Source of the DNA: a bacterium
GTDB lineage: Bacteria > Patescibacteriota > Saccharimonadia > Saccharimonadales > UBA4665
Length of the DNA: 39,915 nucleotides
Direction: 5' to 3'
Assembly (NCBI GenBank): GCA_021809645.1
Contig: JAJZKE010000004.1
Coordinates: forward strand, 1 to 39,915
Under the pieces are notes generated by a model that saw only the letters and a list, made by a program, of their open reading frames with translations, was not told the DNA's origin and did not search any database. Position numbers and translations under genes: made by a program. Positions 1 through 8,576 of this stretch are shown piece by piece. How positions within the stretch are numbered: the first letter of the stretch is position 1; each line of letters starts with the position of its first letter.

Positions 1-72
1 TCATTTACCATAGATTTTAATTGTACTAGATTTTTTAAAACCTTAACAATTTAGGATGTATATATCATATAT

Positions 73-1335
73 CTATCCGCCAAAATATATGTAGGTAAGA
101 CCAGCAGAGGATACAACCCCTTCTGAGAAATTACCATTATATTGAACATTGTATTGATCAACAGTGATCGTTCCATTACTATTTACACTTTTTACCCACA
201 TAGCATGTCCCCACGGATCACTTGAACCACCCATATATATCGCTACCGAATTAACCTTTGGTGTATACCCAATAGGTATACCCGCAGCACTTGCATTAGC
301 AGGCCATTGATTAGCATTACCAAAACCAGTCACATCTATACCATAATTACTGTAAACCATCCAGGCTGTATAGCTAACACATTCCCTATTACACATCCCC
401 CAGCTATCTAAGTATGCACAGCCAGGCTGAAAATCACTTGAATGAGGATAATGACAACCCCAAGGACCATAAGACCCTTGTGCAATATAGGGATAGGTAC
501 CACCACAAGAACCACTATAAATAATCTTGCCAGTGCTAACTAGTTTTTCATTTGCAGCAATTTGTTCTGCCGCAAGTTTTGCTATTTGGCTATTATTTTT
601 CTGTATTTGACTATTGTATGAGGCTTGCTGACTTTGGTTGTAAGATAATAATTGCTGTTGTTGAGCTTGGGCGTTGGCTAGCTTACTTTCTTGTTGTTTC
701 TCAACATTCACCACAATTGCTAACTGCTGTTTTTGCTGTTGAAGTTGAGCTTGAAGCTTGTTGATTTGGGTAACTGTATCTTGAATTTTTTGTTGTACAT
801 CGTTATATGCAATCTGTTGGTCGATATAGTCACTAATATTATTGCTGGTTGCTAACATTTCCACTGGTGTTAACTGGCCAGTTACATACATAGTCTTTAT
901 TACATTTGCTAAGACACTTTTTTCTTTAACTAATTGGGCTTGATTGCTTGATATTTCTGCGGCTAAGCTAGTTTGCTTTGCTTCGTTAATGGAAATTGCT
1001 GATTGCATACCATTAATCTGAGCCTGTAAATTAGCTATAGCTTGTTGATAGTTAGCGGCCTGACGTGAAAGACTATTAAGAGAATTTTGAGCACTAGTAT
1101 TTTGCTGATTTAATGCATTTATTTGAGATTGAAATGAATCTGCTCTTGCAAGTTTAGGTATGATAATAAAAACAATACAGATCAAAACTATACTAGATAT
1201 AACTAGAACTGGTGTTGATCTTAAGCGATCAATAGCTTTAGGTTTGTGAGGTTTTTTGTTGACCATTTTTTTGTTTTTATTCCTAACTCTAATAAATATA
1301 CTCTTTGACAAAGCGTATGTAAACCTCTTACCCAA
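73..1335 (-). CDS. Secreted coiled-coil/CHAP peptidoglycan hydrolase, probable FtsEX partner
   Basis: A 420-residue protein. Residues 42-60 form one hydrophobic segment ending in ARA-D, a signal peptide or N-terminal anchor. Residues 66-265 are a long Q/N/A-rich coiled coil. Residues about 275-420 are a CHAP domain: the likely catalytic Cys is C319 in ECVSYTAW, the His is H377 in PWGHAMW, and D393/N396 lie in VDQYN. This architecture is that of PcsB and related hydrolases that FtsEX activates through the coiled coil, and the gene lies directly downstream of ftsE-ftsX. The start is TTG at 1335, chosen because AGGGGTG lies 7 bases upstream; an ATG at 1266 (residue 24) is the alternative. Extra cysteines (C277, C294, C306, C315) could form disulfides outside the cell. 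The hydrolase class is clear; the division role is inferred from context. Confidence 0.86.
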   Translation of the reverse strand: MGKRFTYALSKSIFIRVRNKNKKMVNKKPHKPKAIDRLRSTPVLVISSIVLICIVFIIIPKLARADSFQSQINALNQQNTSAQNSLNSLSRQAANYQQAIANLQAQINGMQSAISINEAKQTSLAAEISSNQAQLVKEKSVLANVIKTMYVTGQLTPVEMLATSNNISDYIDQQIAYNDVQQKIQDTVTQINKLQAQLQQQKQQLAIVVNVEKQQESKLANAQAQQQQLLSYNQSQQASYNSQIQKNNSQIAKLAAEQIAANEKLVSTGKIIYSGSCGGTYPYIAQGSYGPWGCHYPHSSDFQPGCAYLDSWGMCNRECVSYTAWMVYSNYGIDVTGFGNANQWPANASAAGIPIGYTPKVNSVAIYMGGSSDPWGHAMWVKSVNSNGTITVDQYNVQYNGNFSEGVVSSAGLTYIYFGG

Positions 1336-1413
1336 GTTCTTTCACCCCTATTTAAAATGTAAATAATTTATCACTACAAAAGAATCTTTTATATAACTTC
1401 TTTATTTATCGAT

Positions 1414-2358
1414 TTAAGGTTTCAATTTGAATTTTAGATATCGCCTTGTCGCTATGGTCGCTGATACGGCACCAATCATTATGCCGATTAATATTTGCAA
1501 TGTCAAAAGTATCAGAAAATGATTGTCAAAATATGATGTCGCATAACTTATATTTAAAAGACCTAGCGTAGTTGCCTGTAATGTCGAGCTAGCAGTTACA
1601 AACAAAGAGTTAATTATAACAACCGATATTACAGCAGCTAGAAATCCATATATCCCACTTTCAACAATAAAAGGACCCCTAATATAATTCTTATTTGCCC
1701 CAAGTAACCTCATGATCTGTATTTCGTCTCGACGATTAAAAATTGCCATCTGAATAGTGTTAAAAATTATCAATGCACAGATTACACCGAAGACAACAAC
1801 TGCTACTATTCCCAGTTCTCTTAAAACATCAGTGGCATGAGTTATATTATTAATAGCTTTCTCTAAGCTGCCTGAATAAGATGGTGGATTTGATTGCAAA
1901 TCCTTAATATTGGGTTTTACTAAAAAGGATTTTATATTTTCTATATTATTTAAATTCTTAGGTTTAATATGGATAGTTGCCGGTAAAGGATTTGACGTCT
2001 CGCTAACCGCTAATGCCAATTGTTGATTATTTGCATTTTGAACTTCGTATTGTTTCAAAACTTGAGATTTATCTAAATATTGAACCGATTGAACATTTGG
2101 CAAAGATTTTAATTCCGTAATTAGTTGTGTTGTTTGCGATGGAGTATCCCTATTTCTTAGATAGACAGATATATCAATCTTTGCAGTTATTTGAGAAATC
2201 GTATTAGAAAAAGTGGCATTAACAACTAGCGATAAAAGTAAAACAGTTAAGGTAACGACCATCACTGCTATTGCAGCTATAGATATACTGAAATTACGTA
2301 TAAAATTTACTATTCCAGTTTGTAGAATCCTAAAAAAAGTAATTATCGCTCTCTTCAT
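1414..2358 (-). CDS. ftsX: Cell-division ABC transporter permease FtsX
   Basis: A 314-residue membrane protein with the FtsX layout: a short cytoplasmic N-terminus, TM1 about 25-47, an extracellular domain about 50-180, then TMs at about 183-204, 232-256 and 281-304. The conserved IMRLLGA stretch after TM2 (about 215-221), typical of the MacB/FtsX coupling region, is present. FtsX with FtsE transmits ATP hydrolysis across the membrane to a periplasmic or external hydrolase. It follows ftsE by about 40 bases and precedes the CHAP hydrolase gene, forming a complete ftsE-ftsX-hydrolase cassette. Start is ATG. The family assignment is firm; that the downstream hydrolase is its partner is inferred. 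Confidence 0.93.
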   Translation of the reverse strand: MKRAIITFFRILQTGIVNFIRNFSISIAAIAVMVVTLTVLLLSLVVNATFSNTISQITAKIDISVYLRNRDTPSQTTQLITELKSLPNVQSVQYLDKSQVLKQYEVQNANNQQLALAVSETSNPLPATIHIKPKNLNNIENIKSFLVKPNIKDLQSNPPSYSGSLEKAINNITHATDVLRELGIVAVVVFGVICALIIFNTIQMAIFNRRDEIQIMRLLGANKNYIRGPFIVESGIYGFLAAVISVVIINSLFVTASSTLQATTLGLLNISYATSYFDNHFLILLTLQILIGIMIGAVSATIATRRYLKFKLKP

Positions 2359-2398
2359 TATACTAAATTTGAATAATATTTTTATTCAATACTCCCCA

Positions 2399-3082
2399 TC
2401 AAAGTTTGTAACTAGCGTGTGCTCTATCAGATATAATTTTGCCATGTTCTAGTGTAACAACTCGCCTTTTGAGCTTATTAACAATAGCAACGTTATGAGT
2501 AGTTAGCAATACTGTAGTACCAAAACGATTAATTTTTTCTAATACCTTAATAACATCCCAGGCATGTTTCGGATCAAGATTGCCCGTTGGCTCATCCGCT
2601 ATTAGTATCTTCGGTTGACGGACAATAGCTCTAGCTATGGCTACACGTTGTCTCTCGCCACCACTCAACTCTAACGGCATATTCTTATCTTTGCCTTTAA
2701 GATTCACTATTTGTAATACTTTTGGCACAGTATTTTTTATCTCATATCCACTAGCACCGACTATCTCGAGAGCAAAAGCAACATTTTCATATACGTTTTT
2801 ATTGGGTAACAATTTAAAATCTTGAAATACTACCCCTATTTTTCTTCTAAGCATAGGTATATCTTTATCTTTTAACTTATCGTAATCAATTCCGCCAACA
2901 ATGATTTTACCTGATGACGGCCTTTCTTCTCTGGTAAGCAACCTAAGTAGAGTAGTCTTGCCGGCACCACTTTGTCCAACAACAATCACGAACTCTTTAG
3001 GTTCGATATGTATACTAACCCTATTTAACGCAGGACCTAAAGCCTTAGAATAGGTTTTTGTTACCCGATCAAGAAGTATCAT
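2399..3082 (-). CDS. ftsE: Cell-division ATP-binding protein FtsE
   Basis: A 227-residue ABC ATPase of normal FtsE length. Walker A is GQSGAGKT (36-43), the Q-loop VVFQDF includes Q87, the signature is LSGGE (139-143), Walker B ILIADEP (159-165) has catalytic E164, and the H-loop His is H196. It powers FtsX. It lies downstream of prfB after a 61-base gap that contains a -10-like TATAAT only 8 bases before the ATG, with no Shine-Dalgarno sequence, so the cassette may have its own leaderless transcript. The gene ends with TGA, which shows UGA acts as stop in this genome. Order hpf-secA-prfB-ftsE-ftsX resembles that of Gram-positive bacteria. Confidence 0.96.
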   Translation of the reverse strand: MILLDRVTKTYSKALGPALNRVSIHIEPKEFVIVVGQSGAGKTTLLRLLTREERPSSGKIIVGGIDYDKLKDKDIPMLRRKIGVVFQDFKLLPNKNVYENVAFALEIVGASGYEIKNTVPKVLQIVNLKGKDKNMPLELSGGERQRVAIARAIVRQPKILIADEPTGNLDPKHAWDVIKVLEKINRFGTTVLLTTHNVAIVNKLKRRVVTLEHGKIISDRAHASYKL

Positions 3083-3090
3083 CTAGGTAT

Positions 3091-3096
3091 ATTATA
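3091..3096 (-). promoter_or_regulatory. Candidate -10 box of ftsE (leaderless)
   Basis: The minus strand reads TATAAT here and the ftsE ATG begins 8 bases downstream, so transcription would start at or next to the A of the start codon. No Shine-Dalgarno sequence lies in between. The -35 region is poor, so the call rests on the -10 and on the same spacing at prfA and lepB. AT-richness makes chance matches possible. Confidence 0.42.
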
Positions 3097-3143
3097 GACG
3101 AAATCTTAAATGAATATAAGAGATTAAGTAATTAATTTATCTA

Positions 3144-4229
3144 TTATTCACCTAAGCTTGCTACATGATCTAGATAGGAGTCTATTAAAGGGTCTATGTG
3201 GCCATCTAAAATTTTTTCAGGATCCTTTGATTCAAAACCTGTTCTTAAATCTTTAATTTGTTTATATGGATGAAGAACATATGACCTTATCTGATTGCCC
3301 CACTCTGCTGATACATTAGGACCCTTTAGGGTAGATATTTTTTCGGCATGCTGCTCCAGTTGCATGCTAAGCAATCTAGATCGCAAAATAGTTAAGGCAA
3401 GTTCTTTATTTTGAAGCTGTGATCGTTCATTCTGTATAACAACAGATATATTTGTTGGTATGTGGGTAATACGGACCGCTGAATCTGTTGTATTAACACT
3501 TTGACCGCCATGCCCACCGCTCCTGAAGACATCAATTTTCAGATCTTTTTCATTGATTGTCACCTCGTCTGGTTTTTCAACTTTGGGATATACTTCAACT
3601 TTCGCAAAACTAGTTTGCCTCAAATTATCTGCGTTAAAAGGGCTCAGCCTAACTAATCTATGGACACCATTTTCACTCTTTAGTTTACCATAAGCAAATG
3701 GACCTGATATATCTATCGAAACACTCTTTATTCCTGCTTCTTCACCAAGAGTTTGATCTAAGACAGCAAAACTATAACCATTCTTTTCTGACCATCTGCT
3801 ATACATTCTAAAAAGCATCTGAGACCAATCTTGGGCATCCGTTCCACCTGCTCCAGCAAATATATTTAAGATAGCATCATAGTCATCATACTTAGCTGAC
3901 AACTTTAATTCTTCCTTGAGATGATTTATCTTTTCATTTAGTAAATCAACCTGTTCTAATAATTCTTTATTGACACTCTTATCGTTAAAATTCACCAGTT
4001 CTTTAGCTTCAGCAATTGAGTCTCTAAGTTTAAACCAAGGCTCTAAACGATTTTGCAATTTTGATATTTGTTTCATAGTATTTTGTGCTTTTATATTATC
4101 TGACCAAAAATCAACAGCCTGAGATTCCTTTATGAGTCTCTGTAATTCTTTATCATTATCTGATAGTTTTAGCTTCGAAGCTAAATTGACATATTCTTTT
4201 TCAAGTTTACTAATTCTATCCCCTAGCAT
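3144..4229 (-). CDS. prfB: Peptide chain release factor 2
   Basis: RF2, reading UGA and UAA. From the ATG at 4229 it is 361 residues: an N-terminal coiled domain, the RF2-type codon-recognition tripeptide SPF (196-198, in VRLSPFNAD), and the peptidyl-hydrolysis motif GGQ (241-243, in GGHGGQSVN). The reading frame stays open to 4271, but the added 14 residues overlap the M16 gene and do not align with RF2, whereas MLGDRISKLEKEY fits the known N-terminus; I therefore start at 4229, five bases after the M16 stop codon. The usual programmed +1 frameshift at about codon 25 is absent: the frame is continuous. Its presence agrees with UGA being a stop codon here. Confidence 0.94.
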   Translation of the reverse strand: MLGDRISKLEKEYVNLASKLKLSDNDKELQRLIKESQAVDFWSDNIKAQNTMKQISKLQNRLEPWFKLRDSIAEAKELVNFNDKSVNKELLEQVDLLNEKINHLKEELKLSAKYDDYDAILNIFAGAGGTDAQDWSQMLFRMYSRWSEKNGYSFAVLDQTLGEEAGIKSVSIDISGPFAYGKLKSENGVHRLVRLSPFNADNLRQTSFAKVEVYPKVEKPDEVTINEKDLKIDVFRSGGHGGQSVNTTDSAVRITHIPTNISVVIQNERSQLQNKELALTILRSRLLSMQLEQHAEKISTLKGPNVSAEWGNQIRSYVLHPYKQIKDLRTGFESKDPEKILDGHIDPLIDSYLDHVASLGE

Positions 4230-4233
4230 ATAT

Positions 4234-5517
4234 CTACCATAGAACAGATAATTGTTTATACAATTCATCAACTAGTTGATGACCACAATTACCGAGAACT
4301 CCTAAAATCCATAACTTATCATCAAACATCATATTAGCAACCTTAACCATCTCTTCTCTAGTAATGGCTCCTATCCTTTTAGGAATCCTATAATAATCTT
4401 CAACCACGCCATCAAAAAAATACCTGTTACTATAACCATTTGCAGTACCACCTACTGTTTGTGCTGATCTCTGAAATCTTCCCAGTGCATATTGTTTTGT
4501 AGCATCAATGTCATCCTGCTTCAAATCCGCTCGACAAACCTTTGATAACTCACTTATAAAAATATCTACTAAATCTTTTGAGTTTTTATCAGAAACTTGA
4601 GCACCAAACCACCAGTTAGACGCATCTTTGGTTTGAGATAAACCTGAGTTCATATCATAAAGAAGCCCTCTTTCGCGAGCTGTACCTAATATTTTAGAAT
4701 ATAGTGTTTCCGTAAGATAAGTATTTAAAAGATTTAAAGCATCTGCTTCACTGTCACTTAATCTAGTCCTTTTAAAAGTATCAATGTAGAAAAAAAGGTT
4801 ATCTACAGTATCGTTATGAATATAAATAGGCTTATCTAACATCTTTGGCTGTTCATTTGGTAATTCAAACCTTTTTTTACCCCTCGGAAGTTCAATGCTC
4901 TCAAGACAAGAAATTAAAGCTTTTGTTCTAGCCGATGTAAAATTACCAGCAACGACAAATCTCATATTAGAAGTAAAGTGAGTTTTTTTGTGATGATTGA
5001 TAACGTCTTCAAGGCTAACATTTTTCATCAGCTCCAAACGTTCACTATCTGTTTTTGCTATGAATCCAATCGACTTTCTCATCTCGAGAGACAATCTCCT
5101 AAAATGATTATTGGAACGAGCTGACATTTCTTCCTGTACGTTACCGAATTCGGCTTTAAACTCATCTTCTAAGAATAAAGGTTTTGCAATGGCGATCAGC
5201 AATAAACTTAGTACCCTAAGCCACTCGAAATCTGCACATTCAGCTTCGTAATTTATGTCGTAAACGCCAGTTGAAGCATTGGAATATGCTCCGTTTTTTT
5301 CTAGTTCAGCGTGAAAATCTCTGGCCTTTGGAATCAATTCGTTTGCACCCAAAAGAACATGCTCCATTAAATGTGGAACCTCCCATTTCTCAGGCTTAAC
5401 CAAATATTCACCAGCCCTGAAATTAATATCGTAAGTCATTACCAAAGCATTTGGTATATGTATGATAAGTCCCTTGGCACCATTCTTTAATTTTACTTCA
5501 GTAACCGTATGCTTCAT
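4234..5517 (-). CDS. M16 family zinc peptidase (pitrilysin/processing-peptidase type)
   Basis: A 427-residue protein with the inverted zinc motif HLMEH at 49-53 (HxxEH) and a third ligand E130 at the expected distance in NVQEEM. The rest matches a two-domain M16B unit: an active N-terminal half and an inactive C-terminal half with the R/Y region around SAQTVGGTANGYSNRY that contacts substrate. There is no signal peptide, so it probably acts in the cytoplasm on peptides; the substrate is unknown. Its ATG shares one base with the secA stop (TAATG), pointing to translational coupling. An M16 gene between secA and prfB is not the usual order in model bacteria. The family is well supported; the physiological role is not known. 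Confidence 0.9.
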   Translation of the reverse strand: MKHTVTEVKLKNGAKGLIIHIPNALVMTYDINFRAGEYLVKPEKWEVPHLMEHVLLGANELIPKARDFHAELEKNGAYSNASTGVYDINYEAECADFEWLRVLSLLLIAIAKPLFLEDEFKAEFGNVQEEMSARSNNHFRRLSLEMRKSIGFIAKTDSERLELMKNVSLEDVINHHKKTHFTSNMRFVVAGNFTSARTKALISCLESIELPRGKKRFELPNEQPKMLDKPIYIHNDTVDNLFFYIDTFKRTRLSDSEADALNLLNTYLTETLYSKILGTARERGLLYDMNSGLSQTKDASNWWFGAQVSDKNSKDLVDIFISELSKVCRADLKQDDIDATKQYALGRFQRSAQTVGGTANGYSNRYFFDGVVEDYYRIPKRIGAITREEMVKVANMMFDDKLWILGVLGNCGHQLVDELYKQLSVLW

Positions 5518-8126
5518 TATTTATGACGCCTTTTTTTAGCTGCAGTTTTTCTTTGCCTTTCAGTTTTTCTAGCTTTTTTAATATTTTTAGTTTGTTTCTT
5601 TTTCGGTTTTGGGGTTTTACTATTAAAATCTTTTTCCTCAAATTCCGTTTGGTTTTCAACTATTTGATTAGCATTTTCGACCGAGCTTTTAGCAGCTAGT
5701 GTTAAGTCTGTCTCCATAGCTTTATCTAGATCCTCTTGACTAATAGGTTCAGCATGGAAAAGAACTCTTAATACTTCGTGACGAAGTTCATTCTGCATTT
5801 CTTCAAATAGTAACTGTCCACGCCGTCTATATTCAACTAATGGATCTTGCTGCCCAACACTAATCCAGTGAATCCCTTCCCTTAAATGATCCATATTCTC
5901 TAGATGTTGCATCCATAGATTATCTAAAACTTGAAGATAAATTTCTCTTTCTGCTTTCCTGATAATTTGAGAAGTAAACTCTTTTTCTTTTTGGCTATAC
6001 ATTTTTTCAGCTTCAGAAATAAGTAAGTCTTGGAATTTATCAGCATCACTATCAAATAATTTATCCATGGTTGATTCATTAAATGGAAATACTTCTCTAA
6101 CAATGTCTTCAAACATATCTGTAGTAACTTCTGGGGAAGCGGCTAGAGACTGACCTTCTTCGGTAATAAATATTTTGATTCGTTTCGAAATATCTTTAGA
6201 TCTTAATATTTCTCTTCTCATGGAATAAGTAGCTTTACGATGACGATTCATAACATCATCGTACTGGACTACATTCTTACGCTGATCAAAATGAAACCCT
6301 TCAACCTTTTTCTGTGCTCCTTCTAAAGACTTCGAGATAATACGATTCTCAATCGGTGTTTCATCGTCCACCTTAAGTCTATCCATTACTGAGGCTATTC
6401 TTTCACCCCCAAATATTCTCATCAAATCATCTTCAGTACTTACAAAGAACTGGGTAATGCCAGGATCTCCTTGACGACCAGATCTACCTCTTAGCTGATT
6501 ATCAATTCTCCTCGATTCGTGACGTTCACTACCTAGTACGAAAAGACCACCAAGTTCATTTTTAACCTCTTCATCTAGAACAATGTCGGTACCTCGACCA
6601 GCAATGTTGGTAGCTAATGTTACAGCACCACGTTGACCAGCATTAGCAATAATTGATGCTTCTCTTTCGTTATTCTTGGCATTTAATACCTGATGCGGAA
6701 TATTTGCCTTGTTAAGTAAATTACTTAATAATTCATTTTTCTCAATAGAAACGGTTCCGATTAAAACCGGCTGACCTTTTGTATGTAATTGTCTTACTTC
6801 TTTAATAATGGCATTAAACTTGCCTTTCTCAGATTTATAAATTCTGTCTGATCGATCTTCCCTAACGATTGGTTTATTGGGTGGTATCTCGACTACATCC
6901 AACTTATATATCTGATGAAATTCCTCGGCTTCTGTGGCTGCCGTACCAGTCATGCCAGCTAATTTATGATAAAGTCTAAAATAGTTTTGAAAAGATATGG
7001 TTGCTAAAGTCATACTTTCTTCTTGGACTTCTACGCCTTCTTTAGCTTCAATTGCTTGGTGAAGACCTTCATTGTACCTTCGACCTGGCAATAATCGACC
7101 AGTGAACTCATCAACTATAACAACCTCTCCGTCTTGAGTTACCACATAGTCCTTGTCTTTATGAAAAAGAGCATGGGCTCTTAAAGCTTGTTGCAAGTGG
7201 TAAATAGTACGTATATTCTCTGAGCCATATAAGTTATTGATATTCAATATTTTTTCAATCTTGTCGATTCCTTTAGTGGTAAGTATTACTGTTTTTTGTT
7301 TTTCATCGGTTTCAAAATCTTTATCCTTAACTAGCTGTCTAACTATCTTTGAAAATTGGGCATAAGCTGATCCACTGGTTGCACTTGGAGCACTAATAAT
7401 CAAAGGTGTCCGCGCTTCATCTATTAAAATTGAGTCGACTTCATCAACTATTGCAAAATTTAAATCACGCTGCCGAAGTTGGTCGACTTCTATAACCATA
7501 TTGTCTCTTAAATAATCAAAGCCGAATTCATTGTTTGTTCCATAGGTAATATCGGCTGCGTATGCTTCCGTCCTAGAACATGGTCTTAGATGTTTAAACC
7601 TTTCGTCCTCGTGTTCTTTATTGTTATGGCTAGAATCATAAATATAACTTTTATCAGCGATAATTACACCTGTTTTCATACCTAAGTAATCATATATTTG
7701 GCCCATCCATCCGGCATCTCTTTGAGCAAGATAATCATTAACCGTAACAATATGTACGCCTTTTTCAGATAACGCGTTTAGATATACAGGTAACGTAGCT
7801 ACTAAAGTTTTCCCTTCTCCAGTTTTCATTTCGGCGACATTTCCTTCGTGAAGAACAATACCTCCAATAAGCTGGACATCAAAATGCCTTTGACCTAGTG
7901 TTCTGGTAGCTGCCTCTCTTACAACAGCAAAAGCATCAGGTAATATACTATCCAAGCTTTCTTTTTTTAATCTTTTTTTCAGAATATCGGTCTGTGCTCT
8001 TAGCTGGTTGTCTCCTAGTTTTTTATATTTAGCAGCTAGCGCATTGATAGCCAATACCTGTTTTCTAAGTCGCTTTAAGTTTCTTGCTTGTGGATCGCCA
8101 AGAATTTTTTTAAAAACTATATTCAT
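5517..8126 (-). CDS. secA: Preprotein translocase ATPase SecA
   Basis: An 869-residue SecA, the motor that pushes preproteins through SecYEG. Walker A is MKTGEGKT (100-107), Walker B/DEAD box is DEVD (228-231), and the second helicase half contains TNIAGRGTDI and QLRGRSGRQGD. The helical wing and scaffold regions are complete. The C-terminus lacks the cysteine-rich SEC-C zinc motif (CxCxSGx8CH) and ends instead in a Lys/Arg-rich tail (last about 35 residues), which could bind lipid or RNA; this is inference. The start is ATG; AGGAAGGG lies upstream but at a long spacing (about 13 bases). A TATAAT box lies about 60 bases upstream, so secA may be transcribed separately from hpf. Confidence 0.97.
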   Translation of the reverse strand: MNIVFKKILGDPQARNLKRLRKQVLAINALAAKYKKLGDNQLRAQTDILKKRLKKESLDSILPDAFAVVREAATRTLGQRHFDVQLIGGIVLHEGNVAEMKTGEGKTLVATLPVYLNALSEKGVHIVTVNDYLAQRDAGWMGQIYDYLGMKTGVIIADKSYIYDSSHNNKEHEDERFKHLRPCSRTEAYAADITYGTNNEFGFDYLRDNMVIEVDQLRQRDLNFAIVDEVDSILIDEARTPLIISAPSATSGSAYAQFSKIVRQLVKDKDFETDEKQKTVILTTKGIDKIEKILNINNLYGSENIRTIYHLQQALRAHALFHKDKDYVVTQDGEVVIVDEFTGRLLPGRRYNEGLHQAIEAKEGVEVQEESMTLATISFQNYFRLYHKLAGMTGTAATEAEEFHQIYKLDVVEIPPNKPIVREDRSDRIYKSEKGKFNAIIKEVRQLHTKGQPVLIGTVSIEKNELLSNLLNKANIPHQVLNAKNNEREASIIANAGQRGAVTLATNIAGRGTDIVLDEEVKNELGGLFVLGSERHESRRIDNQLRGRSGRQGDPGITQFFVSTEDDLMRIFGGERIASVMDRLKVDDETPIENRIISKSLEGAQKKVEGFHFDQRKNVVQYDDVMNRHRKATYSMRREILRSKDISKRIKIFITEEGQSLAASPEVTTDMFEDIVREVFPFNESTMDKLFDSDADKFQDLLISEAEKMYSQKEKEFTSQIIRKAEREIYLQVLDNLWMQHLENMDHLREGIHWISVGQQDPLVEYRRRGQLLFEEMQNELRHEVLRVLFHAEPISQEDLDKAMETDLTLAAKSSVENANQIVENQTEFEEKDFNSKTPKPKKKQTKNIKKARKTERQRKTAAKKRRHK

Positions 8127-8185
8127 TAGCTACAAATATCCCTTCCTAAAAGATAACTAGACTTACAGTCGTTATATTGATAAAT

Positions 8186-8191
8186 ATTATA
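8186..8191 (-). promoter_or_regulatory. Possible -10 box of secA
   Basis: TATAAT on the minus strand in the 70-base hpf-secA spacer, predicting a leader of about 50 bases. No convincing -35 is visible, and just upstream a small imperfect hairpin (CTGC...GCAG) spans the hpf stop codon. Weak call. Confidence 0.3.
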
Positions 8192-8196
8192 CCTGC

Positions 8197-8565
8197 TTAA
8201 ACAATTTTAGGCAGCTTTTTTAAAGTTTTTTTGGCCAGATGATGCCTAAATCTTGGATTACCGTGTATTTCTTTGTATTTTTGTATACGATTTTTCAGTT
8301 TCTCTTCAATAATATCAATGGCCGCAAAAATACTTACCGTAGATTCCTTGGCATTAATAGTTTCCTTGGGTAAATGAAGAGTCACTTCGCAAGTATATTT
8401 GTTTTTCTTATCTTTATTGGCCTTTAATATAACCTCTGCATGAGCAGACTCTTTAACATGCTTGGGCATATATCTATCTAGACGACCAATTTTTTTATTT
8501 ACATACCTTCTTGCACTTTCGTCAACTTCTATATGTATGCTTTCAATATCAAGTTTTTCTATCAT
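8197..8565 (-). CDS. hpf: Ribosome hibernation-promoting factor (short HPF/RaiA family)
   Basis: A 122-residue protein with the S30AE fold pattern (IHIEVDESARRYVNKKIGRL, then a VTLHLPKETINAKE strand pair and the DIIEEKLKNRIQKYKE helix). It binds the 30S decoding region and silences idle ribosomes. Only the N-terminal domain is present; the C-terminal dimerisation domain of long HPF is missing, so by family rules it would act as a short HPF, needing other factors for 100S dimers. A basic tail (HHLAKKTLKKLPK) follows. It sits 11 bases after serS and before secA, the same hpf-secA neighbourhood as in Bacillus. Confidence 0.9.
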   Translation of the reverse strand: MIEKLDIESIHIEVDESARRYVNKKIGRLDRYMPKHVKESAHAEVILKANKDKKNKYTCEVTLHLPKETINAKESTVSIFAAIDIIEEKLKNRIQKYKEIHGNPRFRHHLAKKTLKKLPKIV

Positions 8566-8576
8566 TTTTCCTTCTT

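Noticed and set aside
2399-3082. UGA recoded as glycine, as in Absconditabacteria and Gracilibacteria
   Set aside because: ftsE, DUF427, rseP, adk and yqeY end at TGA where their families end, and prfB is present.
4230-4271. N-terminal extension of prfB, or a programmed frameshift
   Set aside because: The extension lies within the M16 gene and does not align with RF2; the frame is continuous from 4229, with no CUU-UGA slip site.
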